NCBI GenBank assembly: GCA_037135095.1
Contig: JBAXKZ010000041.1
Coordinates: 1-6,644 of the forward strand
Reading direction: 5' to 3'
DNA from: CAIMZW01 sp037135095
GTDB lineage: Bacteria; Actinomycetota; Actinomycetes; Nanopelagicales; Nanopelagicaceae
DNA: 6,644 nucleotides
Shown here: positions 1 through 5,729 of the stretch, piece after piece
Layout of the letters: the number at the start of each line of letters is the position of its first letter
Numbering within the stretch: position 1 is the first letter of the stretch
Translations under genes and position numbers: made by a program
Notes under the pieces: generated by a model
Told to the model about the DNA's origin: nothing
The model's input: the letters and a program-made list of their open reading frames with translations, nothing else
Database searches by the model: none

Positions 1-1056
1 TGGCCGATCCAACGCCGAATTAATTAATTTGGTTAGTAAATTTGCATACGTTAATCCGGATTGGCCCCATAATTTTGGATAAACCGAGGTCGCAGTAAAT
101 CCCGGCATCGTATTGATCTCATTGATAATGATCCCCTCCGACTTGGAATAGAAGAAGTCGACGCGTGCAAGGCCTTCGCAACCAAGGACGTTGAACGCGG
201 TAATGGCCGCCTCCCGAATCTTCTCGCTCACACCGCGCGGTAGATCAGTTGGAAAATCGACCCTGGTCGAGTTATCCAAGTACTTTGCTTCAAAATCATA
301 GAACTCATGACTACCAAGGATGACGATTTCTCCAACCGGCGAAGCTAAAACTTCCCCGCGGGTCTGCAGAACTGCACATTCGATTTCGCGACCCACGATC
401 GCCTTCTCTACTAAAACTTTGGTATCGAATTCAAGCGCTTTGGTTACTGCGCTTTCCAGGTCAGCAAAACGTTTAACTTTATAAGTGCCTCTGCTTGAAC
501 CACTTCGGGCTGGCTTAACAAAAAGTGGAAGACCTAAATTCTCAGCAGCTTTCAAGACTTTAGAGTGAGAGATTTCGTTCCATTCGCGTTCGTGGATAAC
601 AATTCCGTCCGCTACTTCGAGCCCGTTCGCAGTGAAAATCGATTTCGCAAAAGATTTATCCATTGCAACAGCGCTGGCCAACACACCAGAGCCGACATAT
701 TTCATGGCAGCCATTTCAAGAAGCCCTTGTACAGTGCCATCTTCGCCATAGGGTCCATGAAGAAGTGGGAAGACAACATCAAGGTTTAAGGTTTCGCCAT
801 TACAACTAAATCCAGCGACGTCAGTATTGACTGTGGGCCACTCCGAAGAAATTTCTGGCATATGTCGCTCGGTCATTTTAAGAGCAGATTCGTGGGGCGG
901 TAATACCCATTTGCCAGTTTTTGTAATGCCAATCAAAATTGGTTCAAACCGATTGCGATCTATGGCCCCCATTACTCCGCTGGCTGAAATACAAGAGATC
1001 TCATGCTCGCTGCTCATGCCACCACAAAGAATTCCAACTCGAACTTTTCCATTCAT
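1..1056 (-). CDS. ddl: D-alanine--D-alanine ligase, C-terminus cut by window edge
   Basis: Cytoplasmic ATP-grasp ligase that joins two D-alanines for the peptidoglycan stem peptide. The frame is open from an ATG at 1056 to base 1 (352 codons, no stop in the window). Family members usually have about 300-375 residues, so only a short C-terminal piece is probably missing. Visible motifs are CGGMSSEHE (residues 11-19, with the N-terminal glutamate E17), FPLLHGPYGEDG (96-107), VKPARSGSSRG (180-190, the serine loop), HEFYDFEAKY (250-259) and GLARVDFF through EINTMPGFT (295-321). R298, D300, E313 and N315 keep the spacing of the family's catalytic arginine and Mg ligands (R255, D257, E270, N272 in E. 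coli DdlB). The serine loop reads GSSRGT; a hydrophobic residue is usual where R189 lies. The start follows the gpsA stop by one base, and a GGAG ribosome site (1064-1067) lies inside gpsA, so the two are coupled. The identification is firm. Confidence 0.96.
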   Translation of the reverse strand, partial: MNGKVRVGILCGGMSSEHEISCISASGVMGAIDRNRFEPILIGITKTGKWVLPPHESALKMTERHMPEISSEWPTVNTDVAGFSCNGETLNLDVVFPLLHGPYGEDGTVQGLLEMAAMKYVGSGVLASAVAMDKSFAKSIFTANGLEVADGIVIHEREWNEISHSKVLKAAENLGLPLFVKPARSGSSRGTYKVKRFADLESAVTKALEFDTKVLVEKAIVGREIECAVLQTRGEVLASPVGEIVILGSHEFYDFEAKYLDNSTRVDFPTDLPRGVSEKIREAAITAFNVLGCEGLARVDFFYSKSEGIIINEINTMPGFTATSVYPKLWGQSGLTYANLLTKLINSALDRP

Positions 1057-1057
1057 G

Positions 1058-2056
1058 TTAGATCTCCGCTCTCATGCTGACCGTCATCAATCGAGTGATC
1101 GCATCCTGGGGAGAAAGTGCCGCGTTCACTACATCGGAGACAACCTCGATAATGGGTACTTCGATGCCGACCCGATGTGCTAACTCTAGGATTGCGCCGG
1201 CAGAAGCAACACCCTCTACCGTCTTGGAAACTTGCTCTCTAGCGATCGCAATCGAGCCGCTCTGACCAAGAACTTCACCGAAGGTCCGGTTTCTCGAGAG
1301 CGCCGAGCCACAACTAGCCACTAGATCCCCCATACCCGCCAGCCCCAGAAAGGTCAGCGGTTGCGCGCCATAAGCGGTACCAAACCTAGCTACCTCGCTA
1401 AGACCGCGAGTGATAATCATTGCTTGGGTGTTCTCGCCTAGATCCAAGCCGATAGCAATTCCAACGGCCAGGGCAATTACGCTCTTAGCGGCACCGGCCA
1501 GTTCGCAACCAACCAGATCGTCAGAAGGGTAGACCCGAAAATATGGGGTGGTAAAAAGCTCGACCATTAACTCGGTTAAATCTTCATGCACCGAAGCCGC
1601 GACCGCCCCAGCTGGTTGACGAAGCGACATCTCCCCCGCCAAATTCGGACCAGTGATCAATCCGAGTTTCAAATTTGGCAAATTCAAAGTTTCAGTCACG
1701 ACCTCAGTCATGCGAAGGTAGGTATCTGATTCGATTCCTTTGAGAGTACTAATTATTGGTACTTCAGAACGAAAGTAATTTCGCCACTCACTCAGGTTGG
1801 TGCGAAGTGACTGAGCTGGTACCGCTAACACCAAAGCCTCGCCAAATTGAATCGCCTCGGCGACATTCGTTGTGGCTGTTAATGAATCGGGCAGCCTGAT
1901 CCCGGGAAGAAATTTTTCATTGCTATGAGCCGAATTAATTTCGGAAACTACCGACTCGTTTCGACCCCATAAAAGAACGTCTTGCCCGGCATCGCAAAGA
2001 ACCTGGGCCATCGTGGTTCCCCAAGCCCCAGATCCAAGAACAGTTACATTGCTCAA
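1058..2056 (-). CDS. gpsA: NAD(P)-dependent glycerol-3-phosphate dehydrogenase
   Basis: Reduces dihydroxyacetone phosphate to sn-glycerol-3-phosphate, the backbone for phospholipids; cytoplasmic. The protein has 332 residues, normal for the family. The N-terminal Rossmann fold begins with VTVLGSGAWGT (GxGxxG at 8-13). STLKGIE (103-109) carries the conserved K106, ITGPNLAGE (134-142) follows, and AGAAKSVIALAVGI (187-200) holds the presumed catalytic K191. GMGDLVASC (241-249) and SRNRTFG (254-260) complete the substrate domain. The start is TTG: the sequence is TTGA, where TGA is the plsC stop, giving a 4-base overlap and translational coupling. An AAGAAAGG ribosome site (2066-2073) lies nine bases upstream, inside plsC. 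The next in-frame ATG is at residue 16, inside the Rossmann motif region, so it is too late. The stop TAA is one base before the ddl start. The identification is firm. Confidence 0.97.
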   Translation of the reverse strand: MSNVTVLGSGAWGTTMAQVLCDAGQDVLLWGRNESVVSEINSAHSNEKFLPGIRLPDSLTATTNVAEAIQFGEALVLAVPAQSLRTNLSEWRNYFRSEVPIISTLKGIESDTYLRMTEVVTETLNLPNLKLGLITGPNLAGEMSLRQPAGAVAASVHEDLTELMVELFTTPYFRVYPSDDLVGCELAGAAKSVIALAVGIAIGLDLGENTQAMIITRGLSEVARFGTAYGAQPLTFLGLAGMGDLVASCGSALSRNRTFGEVLGQSGSIAIAREQVSKTVEGVASAGAILELAHRVGIEVPIIEVVSDVVNAALSPQDAITRLMTVSMRAEI

Positions 2057-2850
2057 CGCTTGTTGCCTTTCTTGTAATTACCAGTCTTCGGCAAGTTTGA
2101 AGAGTGCGGATCAAATCGCACCTTTGGTGGCTCCTCACCACGTATCTTCGCCACCATAGCGGTCAACTCGCTCATTACATATTCAGTGGCTTCGACAAGT
2201 GCCGCTTGATCTTCGGCCTTGCCAAACCACTTTGAAAAATCAAGGGGTGCTCCGGCAACGACCGTAACTTTCCGACGCCGCCAAATTCGGGGCAATTTTC
2301 CGTAAGCCGGAAGTAACTCCTGAGCTCCCCATTGAGCACATGGAATAACGGTGGCTTGGGTCATGATCGCCAATCGCGCGATACCAGTCTTGCCAACCAT
2401 CGGCCAATATTTCTGATCACGCGTGAGCGTTCCTTCAGGATAAACCCCTAAACAGTGACCCGCTTTAAGAAATGCGACAGCGTGAACTAAGGCATTTGAT
2501 GCATTGGTACTTTCACGTTCCACCGGAATCTGACCAGAGCCGGCAATTATTTTTCCAATAACTGGAATCCTAAAGACCGATGCCTTTCCCAAGAAACGCG
2601 GGGCCCGACCATTTGCAAAAAGGAAGTGAGCAAATACCAACGGGTCGGCGTAGGAGATGTGATTTGAAACAACGATAACTGCGCCAGATCTTGGAATGTT
2701 TTCAGTTCCTTGCCAATTTCGCTTTGTTACAAGTTTTAGGATTGGGATAACAATCGCCGCGGCATATTTAAAATAATTATTAGTGCCAAGCGGTGAGCCA
2801 CTCGGTGGCTCATAAATCGGCTCAGTAGCGGAACCCAGATTCTCCGACAT
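2053..2850 (-). CDS. plsC: 1-acyl-sn-glycerol-3-phosphate acyltransferase (PlsC/LPLAT family)
   Basis: Transfers an acyl chain to lysophosphatidic acid to give phosphatidic acid, at the inner face of the membrane. The 265 residues hold all four PlsC blocks: SNHISYADP (62-70, the HX4D box with H64 and D69), GKIIAGSGQIPVER (99-112, block II with R112), VYPEGTLT (136-143, block III) and VIPCAQWG (168-175, block IV). Residues about 28-42 (KYAAAIVIPILKLVT) are a hydrophobic stretch that could dip into the membrane. There is no cleavable signal peptide. The C-terminal end (about 240-265) is basic and proline-containing. The ATG at 2850 has only a weak ribosome site (ATAGG, eight bases upstream). 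It lies 20 bases after the HU terminator, so the gene probably has its own promoter. It heads a plsC-gpsA-ddl operon. The exact acyl acceptor cannot be proved from sequence, because other lysophospholipid acyltransferases share these motifs. Confidence 0.9.
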   Translation of the reverse strand: MSENLGSATEPIYEPPSGSPLGTNNYFKYAAAIVIPILKLVTKRNWQGTENIPRSGAVIVVSNHISYADPLVFAHFLFANGRAPRFLGKASVFRIPVIGKIIAGSGQIPVERESTNASNALVHAVAFLKAGHCLGVYPEGTLTRDQKYWPMVGKTGIARLAIMTQATVIPCAQWGAQELLPAYGKLPRIWRRRKVTVVAGAPLDFSKWFGKAEDQAALVEATEYVMSELTAMVAKIRGEEPPKVRFDPHSSNLPKTGNYKKGNKR

Positions 2851-2870
2851 GAGGTAAGCCTATGGGCAAT

Positions 2871-2907
2871 AAAAAAGAGCGAGTGCTATTTGCACCCGCT
2901 CTTTTTT
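2871..2907 (-). terminator. Intrinsic terminator after the HU gene
   Basis: On the minus strand a 10-base stem, GAGCGGGTGC paired with GCACTCGCTC (one G-U pair), has a 5-base AAATA loop. It is flanked by A6 before and T6 after, so the stem can extend to 16 pairs. It starts seven bases after the HU stop codon. The A6/T6 flanks make it formally symmetric, but no plus-strand gene reads into it. The HU mRNA is the obvious target. It ends 20 bases before the plsC start, so it also separates HU expression from the envelope operon. Confidence 0.9.
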
Positions 2908-2912
2908 GTCAA
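2883..2912 (-). promoter_or_regulatory. Candidate promoter for plsC-gpsA-ddl, overlapping the HU terminator
   Basis: A perfect TTGACA -35 hexamer (2907-2912, minus strand) lies two bases after the HU stop. It is followed 18 bases later by TAGCAC (2883-2888), a weak -10 match. Transcription would begin near 2876 and give a leader of about 25 bases before the plsC ATG. The -35 is convincing by sequence. The -10 is poor, and the idea rests partly on plsC needing a start beyond the terminator. Confidence 0.35.
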
Positions 2913-2914
2913 AA

Positions 2915-3427
2915 CTACTTCTTCTTGGCTGGCGCCTTCTTAGCAGGAGCCTTCTTGGCTATTACCTTTTTGGCTGGAGCCTTCTTGGCTACTACCTTCT
3001 TGGCTGGGGCTTTCTTAGCGGGAGCCTTCTTGGCTGGGGCTTTCTTAGCGGGAGCCTTCTTGGCAGGAGCCTTCTTGGCTACTACCTTCTTGGCTGGAGC
3101 AACCTTGGCAACAACCTTTACCGGAGGCTTTGGAGCTGCTTCGAGCTTACGAGCGCCAGAGATAACTTCCTTGAGCGCCTTTGCAGGAAGGAAACGTACC
3201 TTCTTGCTGGCTTTAATCTGAATGGTCTCGCCGGTGAATGGGTTGCGGCCCTTGCGAGCAGCACGATCAACCTTCTTGAACTTGCCGAAGTCATTGATCA
3301 TTACATCTTCACCTTTTGAGATGGTGCGAACGATTGAATCAAAAACGATATCTACCGCACGTGCGGTCTCTTTCTTGTTGTTATCAAAATGTGGAGCCAG
3401 CAATGCGATGAACTGGGCCTTGTTCAT
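2915..3427 (-). CDS. hup: HU-family nucleoid protein with lysine/alanine/proline-rich C-terminal tail (HupB/HupS type)
   Basis: Binds and bends DNA as a dimer and helps organise the nucleoid. The 170 residues split in two. Residues 1-95 are a canonical HU fold, with an MNKAQFIALLAPHF start, DFGKFKKVDR (46-55) and the DNA-gripping arm ARKGRNPFTGETI (57-69), including the intercalating proline P63. Residues 96-170 are a basic tail like that of mycobacterial HupB and Streptomyces HupS, resembling histone H1. The last 60 residues (111-170) are exactly twelve pentapeptides of the form [P/V/I]-A-K-K-[A/V/K]. The start ATG has a strong AAGGGG ribosome site (3433-3438). The gene appears monocistronic: a terminator follows it and its own leader carries two palindromes. 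It lies between leuD and plsC, as HU genes do in this conserved actinobacterial block. The lysine tail is a plausible site of acetylation or other modification, by family knowledge only. Confidence 0.96.
   Translation of the reverse strand: MNKAQFIALLAPHFDNNKKETARAVDIVFDSIVRTISKGEDVMINDFGKFKKVDRAARKGRNPFTGETIQIKASKKVRFLPAKALKEVISGARKLEAAPKPPVKVVAKVAPAKKVVAKKAPAKKAPAKKAPAKKAPAKKAPAKKVVAKKAPAKKVIAKKAPAKKAPAKKK
2918..3097 (-). repeat. 15-bp-period coding repeat in the HU tail
   Basis: Twelve tandem 15-base units encode the [P/V/I]AKK[A/V/K] pentapeptides. Within them, 3001-3030 is repeated without change at 3031-3060, a perfect 30-base tandem duplication. A 32-base block at 2976-3007 recurs exactly at 3066-3097, 90 bases away. 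Identity at the DNA level, including third codon positions, points to recent copying by slippage or recombination rather than protein-level selection alone. Confidence 0.93.
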
Positions 3428-3438
3428 TAAATCCCCTT

Positions 3439-3452
3439 ATTTACGCGTAAAT
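3439..3452. promoter_or_regulatory. 14-bp perfect palindrome in the HU leader
   Basis: ATTTACGCGTAAAT is a perfect 14-base palindrome that abuts the HU ribosome site (3433-3438). It could be an operator for a dimeric regulator or, in RNA, a small structure next to the Shine-Dalgarno sequence. No known operator is recognised with confidence. Confidence 0.5.
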
Positions 3453-3472
3453 GTTAGGCACTCGCCTAACGT
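3451..3472. promoter_or_regulatory. Inverted repeat in the HU leader/promoter region
   Basis: GTTAGGC (3453-3459) and GCCTAAC (3464-3470) are perfect inverted arms around a 4-base centre. They extend to nine pairs if one G-U pair is allowed. The repeat lies beside the 14-base palindrome and overlaps the proposed -10 and start point of the HU promoter, so it could be an operator or an mRNA 5' hairpin. Confidence 0.5.
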
Positions 3473-3496
3473 AAGAAGAAATCTACGCAGAGCCAA
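3468..3496 (-). promoter_or_regulatory. Candidate HU promoter
   Basis: On the minus strand, TTGGCT (3491-3496) and TACGTT (3468-3473) are separated by 17 bases. Each hexamer matches only three consensus positions, though TAnnnT is a common actinobacterial -10 form. The start point would fall in the GTTAGGC inverted repeat. This is a weak call; only the need for a promoter in this gap is well supported. Confidence 0.25.
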
Positions 3497-3534
3497 GGAG
3501 AAGTGGTGGCATCTAAATCGGTGTGTCGCCCGAT

Positions 3535-3564
3535 AAAAAACAGTGAAAATCAAGGGTTTTTCAC
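3535..3564 (-). terminator. Candidate terminator downstream of leuD
   Basis: On the minus strand GTGAAAA and TTTTCAC pair around an 8-base loop, with T6 two bases after the stem. The layout fits an intrinsic terminator for the leuC-leuD mRNA, but the stem is A/T-rich and therefore weak. It may act together with the longer hairpin at 3577-3618 that precedes it. Confidence 0.45.
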
Positions 3565-3576
3565 CTAATAACCCTA

Positions 3577-3618
3577 AATTGCTAGTCGAGACTTTCGATT
3601 TTTACTCGACTAGCAATT
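3577..3618 (-). terminator. 14-bp perfect inverted repeat just after leuD
   Basis: The arms AATTGCTAGTCGAG (3577-3590) and CTCGACTAGCAATT (3605-3618) are perfectly complementary around a 14-base loop. The repeat starts 14 bases after the leuD stop. It lacks a T-run, so if it ends transcription it does so as a hairpin of the U-less kind reported for actinobacteria. It could instead stabilise the 3' end of the leuCD mRNA or be a protein-binding dyad. Confidence 0.55.
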
Positions 3619-3632
3619 CCGAATTCGCGACC

Positions 3633-4232
3633 TTAGTGACGAATTGGCAGTGTTTTTGGCTTAAAACTTGCTCTTTTCACCTCGTAGGCACTTACTTGAT
3701 CAATCTTCTTTAACGTTAGCCCGATGTCATCTAGGCCCTCCATCAATCGCCACCTGGTGTAAGCATCGATGTGGAATGGGAGCGAAATCTCATTGTAAGT
3801 AACGGTTTCTAAGGCTAAATCAACCGTTATTGCTAGGGCTGGATTGGCATCGATCGCGCTCCAAATTGCTTCGACTTCACCTTGCGGCAAAACAACAGTT
3901 AAGAGCCCCGCCTTCTGTGAGTTTCCACGGAAGATATCGGCAAAGCGACTAGAGATAATCACTTTAAAACCATAGTTTTGCAGCGCCCAAACCGCATGTT
4001 CGCGAGAAGAGCCGGTTCCAAAATCGGCACCCGCAACCAAAACTGTTGCGCCAGCATGTTCTGGTCGATTGATGACAAACTCTGGGTCGTTGCGCCAAGC
4101 CGCAAAGAGGCCATCTTCGAAGCCACTCTTTGTAACTCGCTTTAAATAGACGGCAGGGATGATTTGGTCGGTGTCGACGTTGCTTCGTCGCAGTGGCAAC
4201 GCAGTTCCAGTGTGGCTACTAAATTTTTCCAT
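3633..4232 (-). CDS. leuD: 3-isopropylmalate dehydratase small subunit
   Basis: The small swivelling subunit of isopropylmalate isomerase; with LeuC it converts 2-isopropylmalate to 3-isopropylmalate in leucine synthesis. The 199 residues match the family length. Signatures are NVDTDQIIPA (18-27), GADFGTGSSREHAVWAL (68-84, the substrate-binding loop of the aconitase swivel domain), SSRFADIFRGNSQKAGLL (94-111) and the C-terminal LDDIGLTL (167-174). The start ATG at 4232 follows an AGGAGGT ribosome site (4237-4243) with a 4-base gap. That site is fused to the leuC stop codon (TAGGAGGT), so the spacing to leuC is nine bases and translation is likely coupled. Two inverted repeats lie downstream before HU. 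Confidence 0.97.
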   Translation of the reverse strand: MEKFSSHTGTALPLRRSNVDTDQIIPAVYLKRVTKSGFEDGLFAAWRNDPEFVINRPEHAGATVLVAGADFGTGSSREHAVWALQNYGFKVIISSRFADIFRGNSQKAGLLTVVLPQGEVEAIWSAIDANPALAITVDLALETVTYNEISLPFHIDAYTRWRLMEGLDDIGLTLKKIDQVSAYEVKRASFKPKTLPIRH

Positions 4233-4236
4233 AATG

Positions 4237-4244
4237 ACCTCCTA
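4237..4244 (-). promoter_or_regulatory. leuD ribosome binding site fused to the leuC stop codon
   Basis: TAGGAGGT on the minus strand is both the TAG stop of leuC and a near-perfect Shine-Dalgarno sequence four bases before the leuD ATG. Ribosomes ending leuC sit exactly on the leuD initiation site, which favours balanced output of the two subunits. Confidence 0.85.
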
Positions 4245-5639
4245 CAAATCTGCCGGTGAAGAGAGCGTTCCGCGAATCGCTGTTGCTGCTGCAACTAATG
4301 GACTAACCAGGTGAGTGCGCCCACCTTTTCCTTGACGTCCTTCGAAGTTTCTATTGCTTGTTGAAGCCGATCGTTCTTCCGGCGCTAACTGATCCGGGTT
4401 CATTCCTAAACACATTGAACAGCCAGCCATTCGCCATTCGGCGCCGGCCGCGATAAATAATTTATCTAGACCTTCAGCTTCGGCCTGTAGCCGAACCCGG
4501 GCTGATCCAGGAACGACGAGCATCCGAACTCCCGGTGCAATGTGCTTTCCTGCTAGCACTTGTGAAGCTGCTCGAAGGTCTTCGATCCGACCATTGGTAC
4601 ATGAACCAAGAAAGACGGTATCAACGGATATTTCTTTCAAAGGGGTGCCTGCTACTAAGCCCATATATGTAAGTGCTCGTTCGGCCGCGCCTCGTTCTTC
4701 AATATCTGTGATCTCGGCAGGATTGGGAACTGATGCGCTAAGTGGCAGCCCTTGACCAGGGTTTGTCCCCCAAGTAACAAATGGCGCCAATTCGTCGGCA
4801 GCTATAAAGATTTCCTTGTCGAAGACTGCGTCATCATCTGACTTCAGCGTCTTCCAATAATCAACCGCAGCTTCCCAATCTTTGCCTTCGGGCGCATGTG
4901 CCTTTCCTTTAACATAATCAAAAGTAGTTTGATCGGGAGCAATCAACCCAGCTCTTGCGCCGGCTTCGATTGACATATTGCAGACCGTCATTCGGGATTC
5001 CATAGATAGCGCACGGATTGCGCTTCCGCGATATTCCAAGACATAACCTTGGCCACCGCCGGTACCGATCTCGGCGATGATCGCCAAAATAATATCTTTG
5101 CTGGTTACCCCGGCCGGCAAAACTCCGTCAACATTGATCGCCATCGTCTTTGGTCGAACAAGTGGCAAAGTTTGAGTGGCCAAAACATGCTCAACTTCGC
5201 TGGTACCAATTCCGAAGGCAAGCGCGCCAAAGGCGCCGTGCGTTGAAGTATGGGAATCGCCGCAAACAATGGTCATGCCAGGCTGTGTGATTCCGAGTTG
5301 CGGTCCGACAACGTGAACAATTCCTTGATCGATATCGCCAAGTGAGTGAATTCGCACTCCAAACTCGGCACAATTCTTTCGCAGCGTCTCAATTTGTAGC
5401 CTTGAGACTGGGTCAGCAATTGGTTGATCGATATTCAGTGTTGGAGTGTTGTGATCTTCTGTGGCGATCGTTAGATCGGTTCGCCGAACCTGGCGATTGG
5501 CCAACCGAAGACCGTCAAATGCCTGAGGGCTGGTTACCTCATGAAGCAGGTGCAGGTCGATGTAAATCAAGTCAGGTTCGTTTTCGGCACTACTGACGAC
5601 GTGATCGGTCCAAATCTTTTCAGCTAACGTTTTACCCAT
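4242..5639 (-). CDS. leuC: 3-isopropylmalate dehydratase large subunit
   Basis: Aconitase-family catalytic subunit carrying the [4Fe-4S] cluster, and partner of LeuD in leucine biosynthesis. The 465 residues match the usual length of about 466. The cluster ligands are C347 (GSCTNGRIEDLR, 345-356), C407 and C410 (MAGCSMCLGMNPD, 404-416), at the same numbers as in E. coli LeuC. Other signatures are TEDHNTPT (60-67), VCGDSHTSTHGAFGALAFGIGTSE (125-148, active-site histidine and aspartate region), EAGARAGLIAPD (225-236) and the C-terminal SNRNFEGRQGKGG (428-440). The ATG at 5639 is preceded by the purine-rich ribosome site AGGTGAGGGAG (5642-5652). It is transcribed away from the adjacent IclR-family gene, with a shared 89-base control region, and is followed by leuD in the same operon. 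Confidence 0.98.
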   Translation of the reverse strand: MGKTLAEKIWTDHVVSSAENEPDLIYIDLHLLHEVTSPQAFDGLRLANRQVRRTDLTIATEDHNTPTLNIDQPIADPVSRLQIETLRKNCAEFGVRIHSLGDIDQGIVHVVGPQLGITQPGMTIVCGDSHTSTHGAFGALAFGIGTSEVEHVLATQTLPLVRPKTMAINVDGVLPAGVTSKDIILAIIAEIGTGGGQGYVLEYRGSAIRALSMESRMTVCNMSIEAGARAGLIAPDQTTFDYVKGKAHAPEGKDWEAAVDYWKTLKSDDDAVFDKEIFIAADELAPFVTWGTNPGQGLPLSASVPNPAEITDIEERGAAERALTYMGLVAGTPLKEISVDTVFLGSCTNGRIEDLRAASQVLAGKHIAPGVRMLVVPGSARVRLQAEAEGLDKLFIAAGAEWRMAGCSMCLGMNPDQLAPEERSASTSNRNFEGRQGKGGRTHLVSPLVAAATAIRGTLSSPADL

Positions 5640-5660
5640 AACTCCCTCACCTTTACTTCT

Positions 5661-5689
5661 TTGCTAGTTCGCAAGATTTAATTGCTCAA
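5661..5689 (-). promoter_or_regulatory. Candidate leuCD promoter
   Basis: On the minus strand TTGAGC (5684-5689) lies 17 bases before TAGCAA (5661-5666), which would start transcription near 5654, just before the leuC ribosome site. The hexamers are imperfect. The 5670-5698 dyad covers the space between and over these elements, as expected for a repressor or regulator site. A second possible -10, GATAAT (5719-5724, minus strand), would give a leader of about 70 bases. Confidence 0.3.
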
Positions 5690-5698
5690 AATCTTGCG
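5670..5698. promoter_or_regulatory. Divergent-spacer dyad, candidate operator of the IclR-family regulator
   Basis: CGCAAGATTT (5670-5679) and AAATCTTGCG (5689-5698) form a perfect 10-base inverted repeat around a 9-base centre. It lies in the middle of the leuC/regulator spacer and overlaps candidate promoter elements for both directions. Dyads of this size are suitable for dimeric or tetrameric IclR-family proteins, and NdgR of Streptomyces is known to act on leuCD. The specific binding is inferred. Confidence 0.6.
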
Positions 5699-5729
5699 TC
5701 TCACTAGATAAGATGGCATTATCAGATTG
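5694..5729 (+). promoter_or_regulatory. Candidate promoter of the IclR-family gene, possibly leaderless
   Basis: TTGCGT (5694-5699) and CATTAT (5717-5722) are 17 bases apart, and the GTG start codon begins six bases after CATTAT, the distance expected for a transcript starting at the codon itself. No Shine-Dalgarno sequence is visible at a good distance before the GTG, which fits leaderless initiation. An alternative pair is TTGCTC (5682-5687) with TAGATA (5705-5710). The -35 lies in the right arm of the dyad, so autoregulation is plausible. Confidence 0.35.

Noticed and set aside
565..1265. Plus-strand open frames of 63-118 codons opposite ddl and gpsA
   Set aside because: The minus strand carries complete, motif-rich Ddl and GpsA frames through the whole stretch; the plus-strand products show no recognisable motif or ribosome site.
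2918..3097. Possible CRISPR array or non-coding tandem repeat
   Set aside because: The unit is 15 bases with no unique spacers, stays in frame, and encodes the basic pentapeptides of a known protein class.
2862..3319. Two plus-strand open frames over the HU gene, one with repeated FLAGAFLAG-like hydrophobic units
   Set aside because: They are antisense readings of the HU lysine-rich repeat. The minus-strand frame has a full HU fold, ribosome site and terminator; the plus-strand repeats follow from the 15-base period.
5640..5728. T-box or leucine attenuator in front of leuC
   Set aside because: The spacer is only 89 bases and holds no leader peptide with leucine codons, no antiterminator/terminator pair and no T-box core motif.
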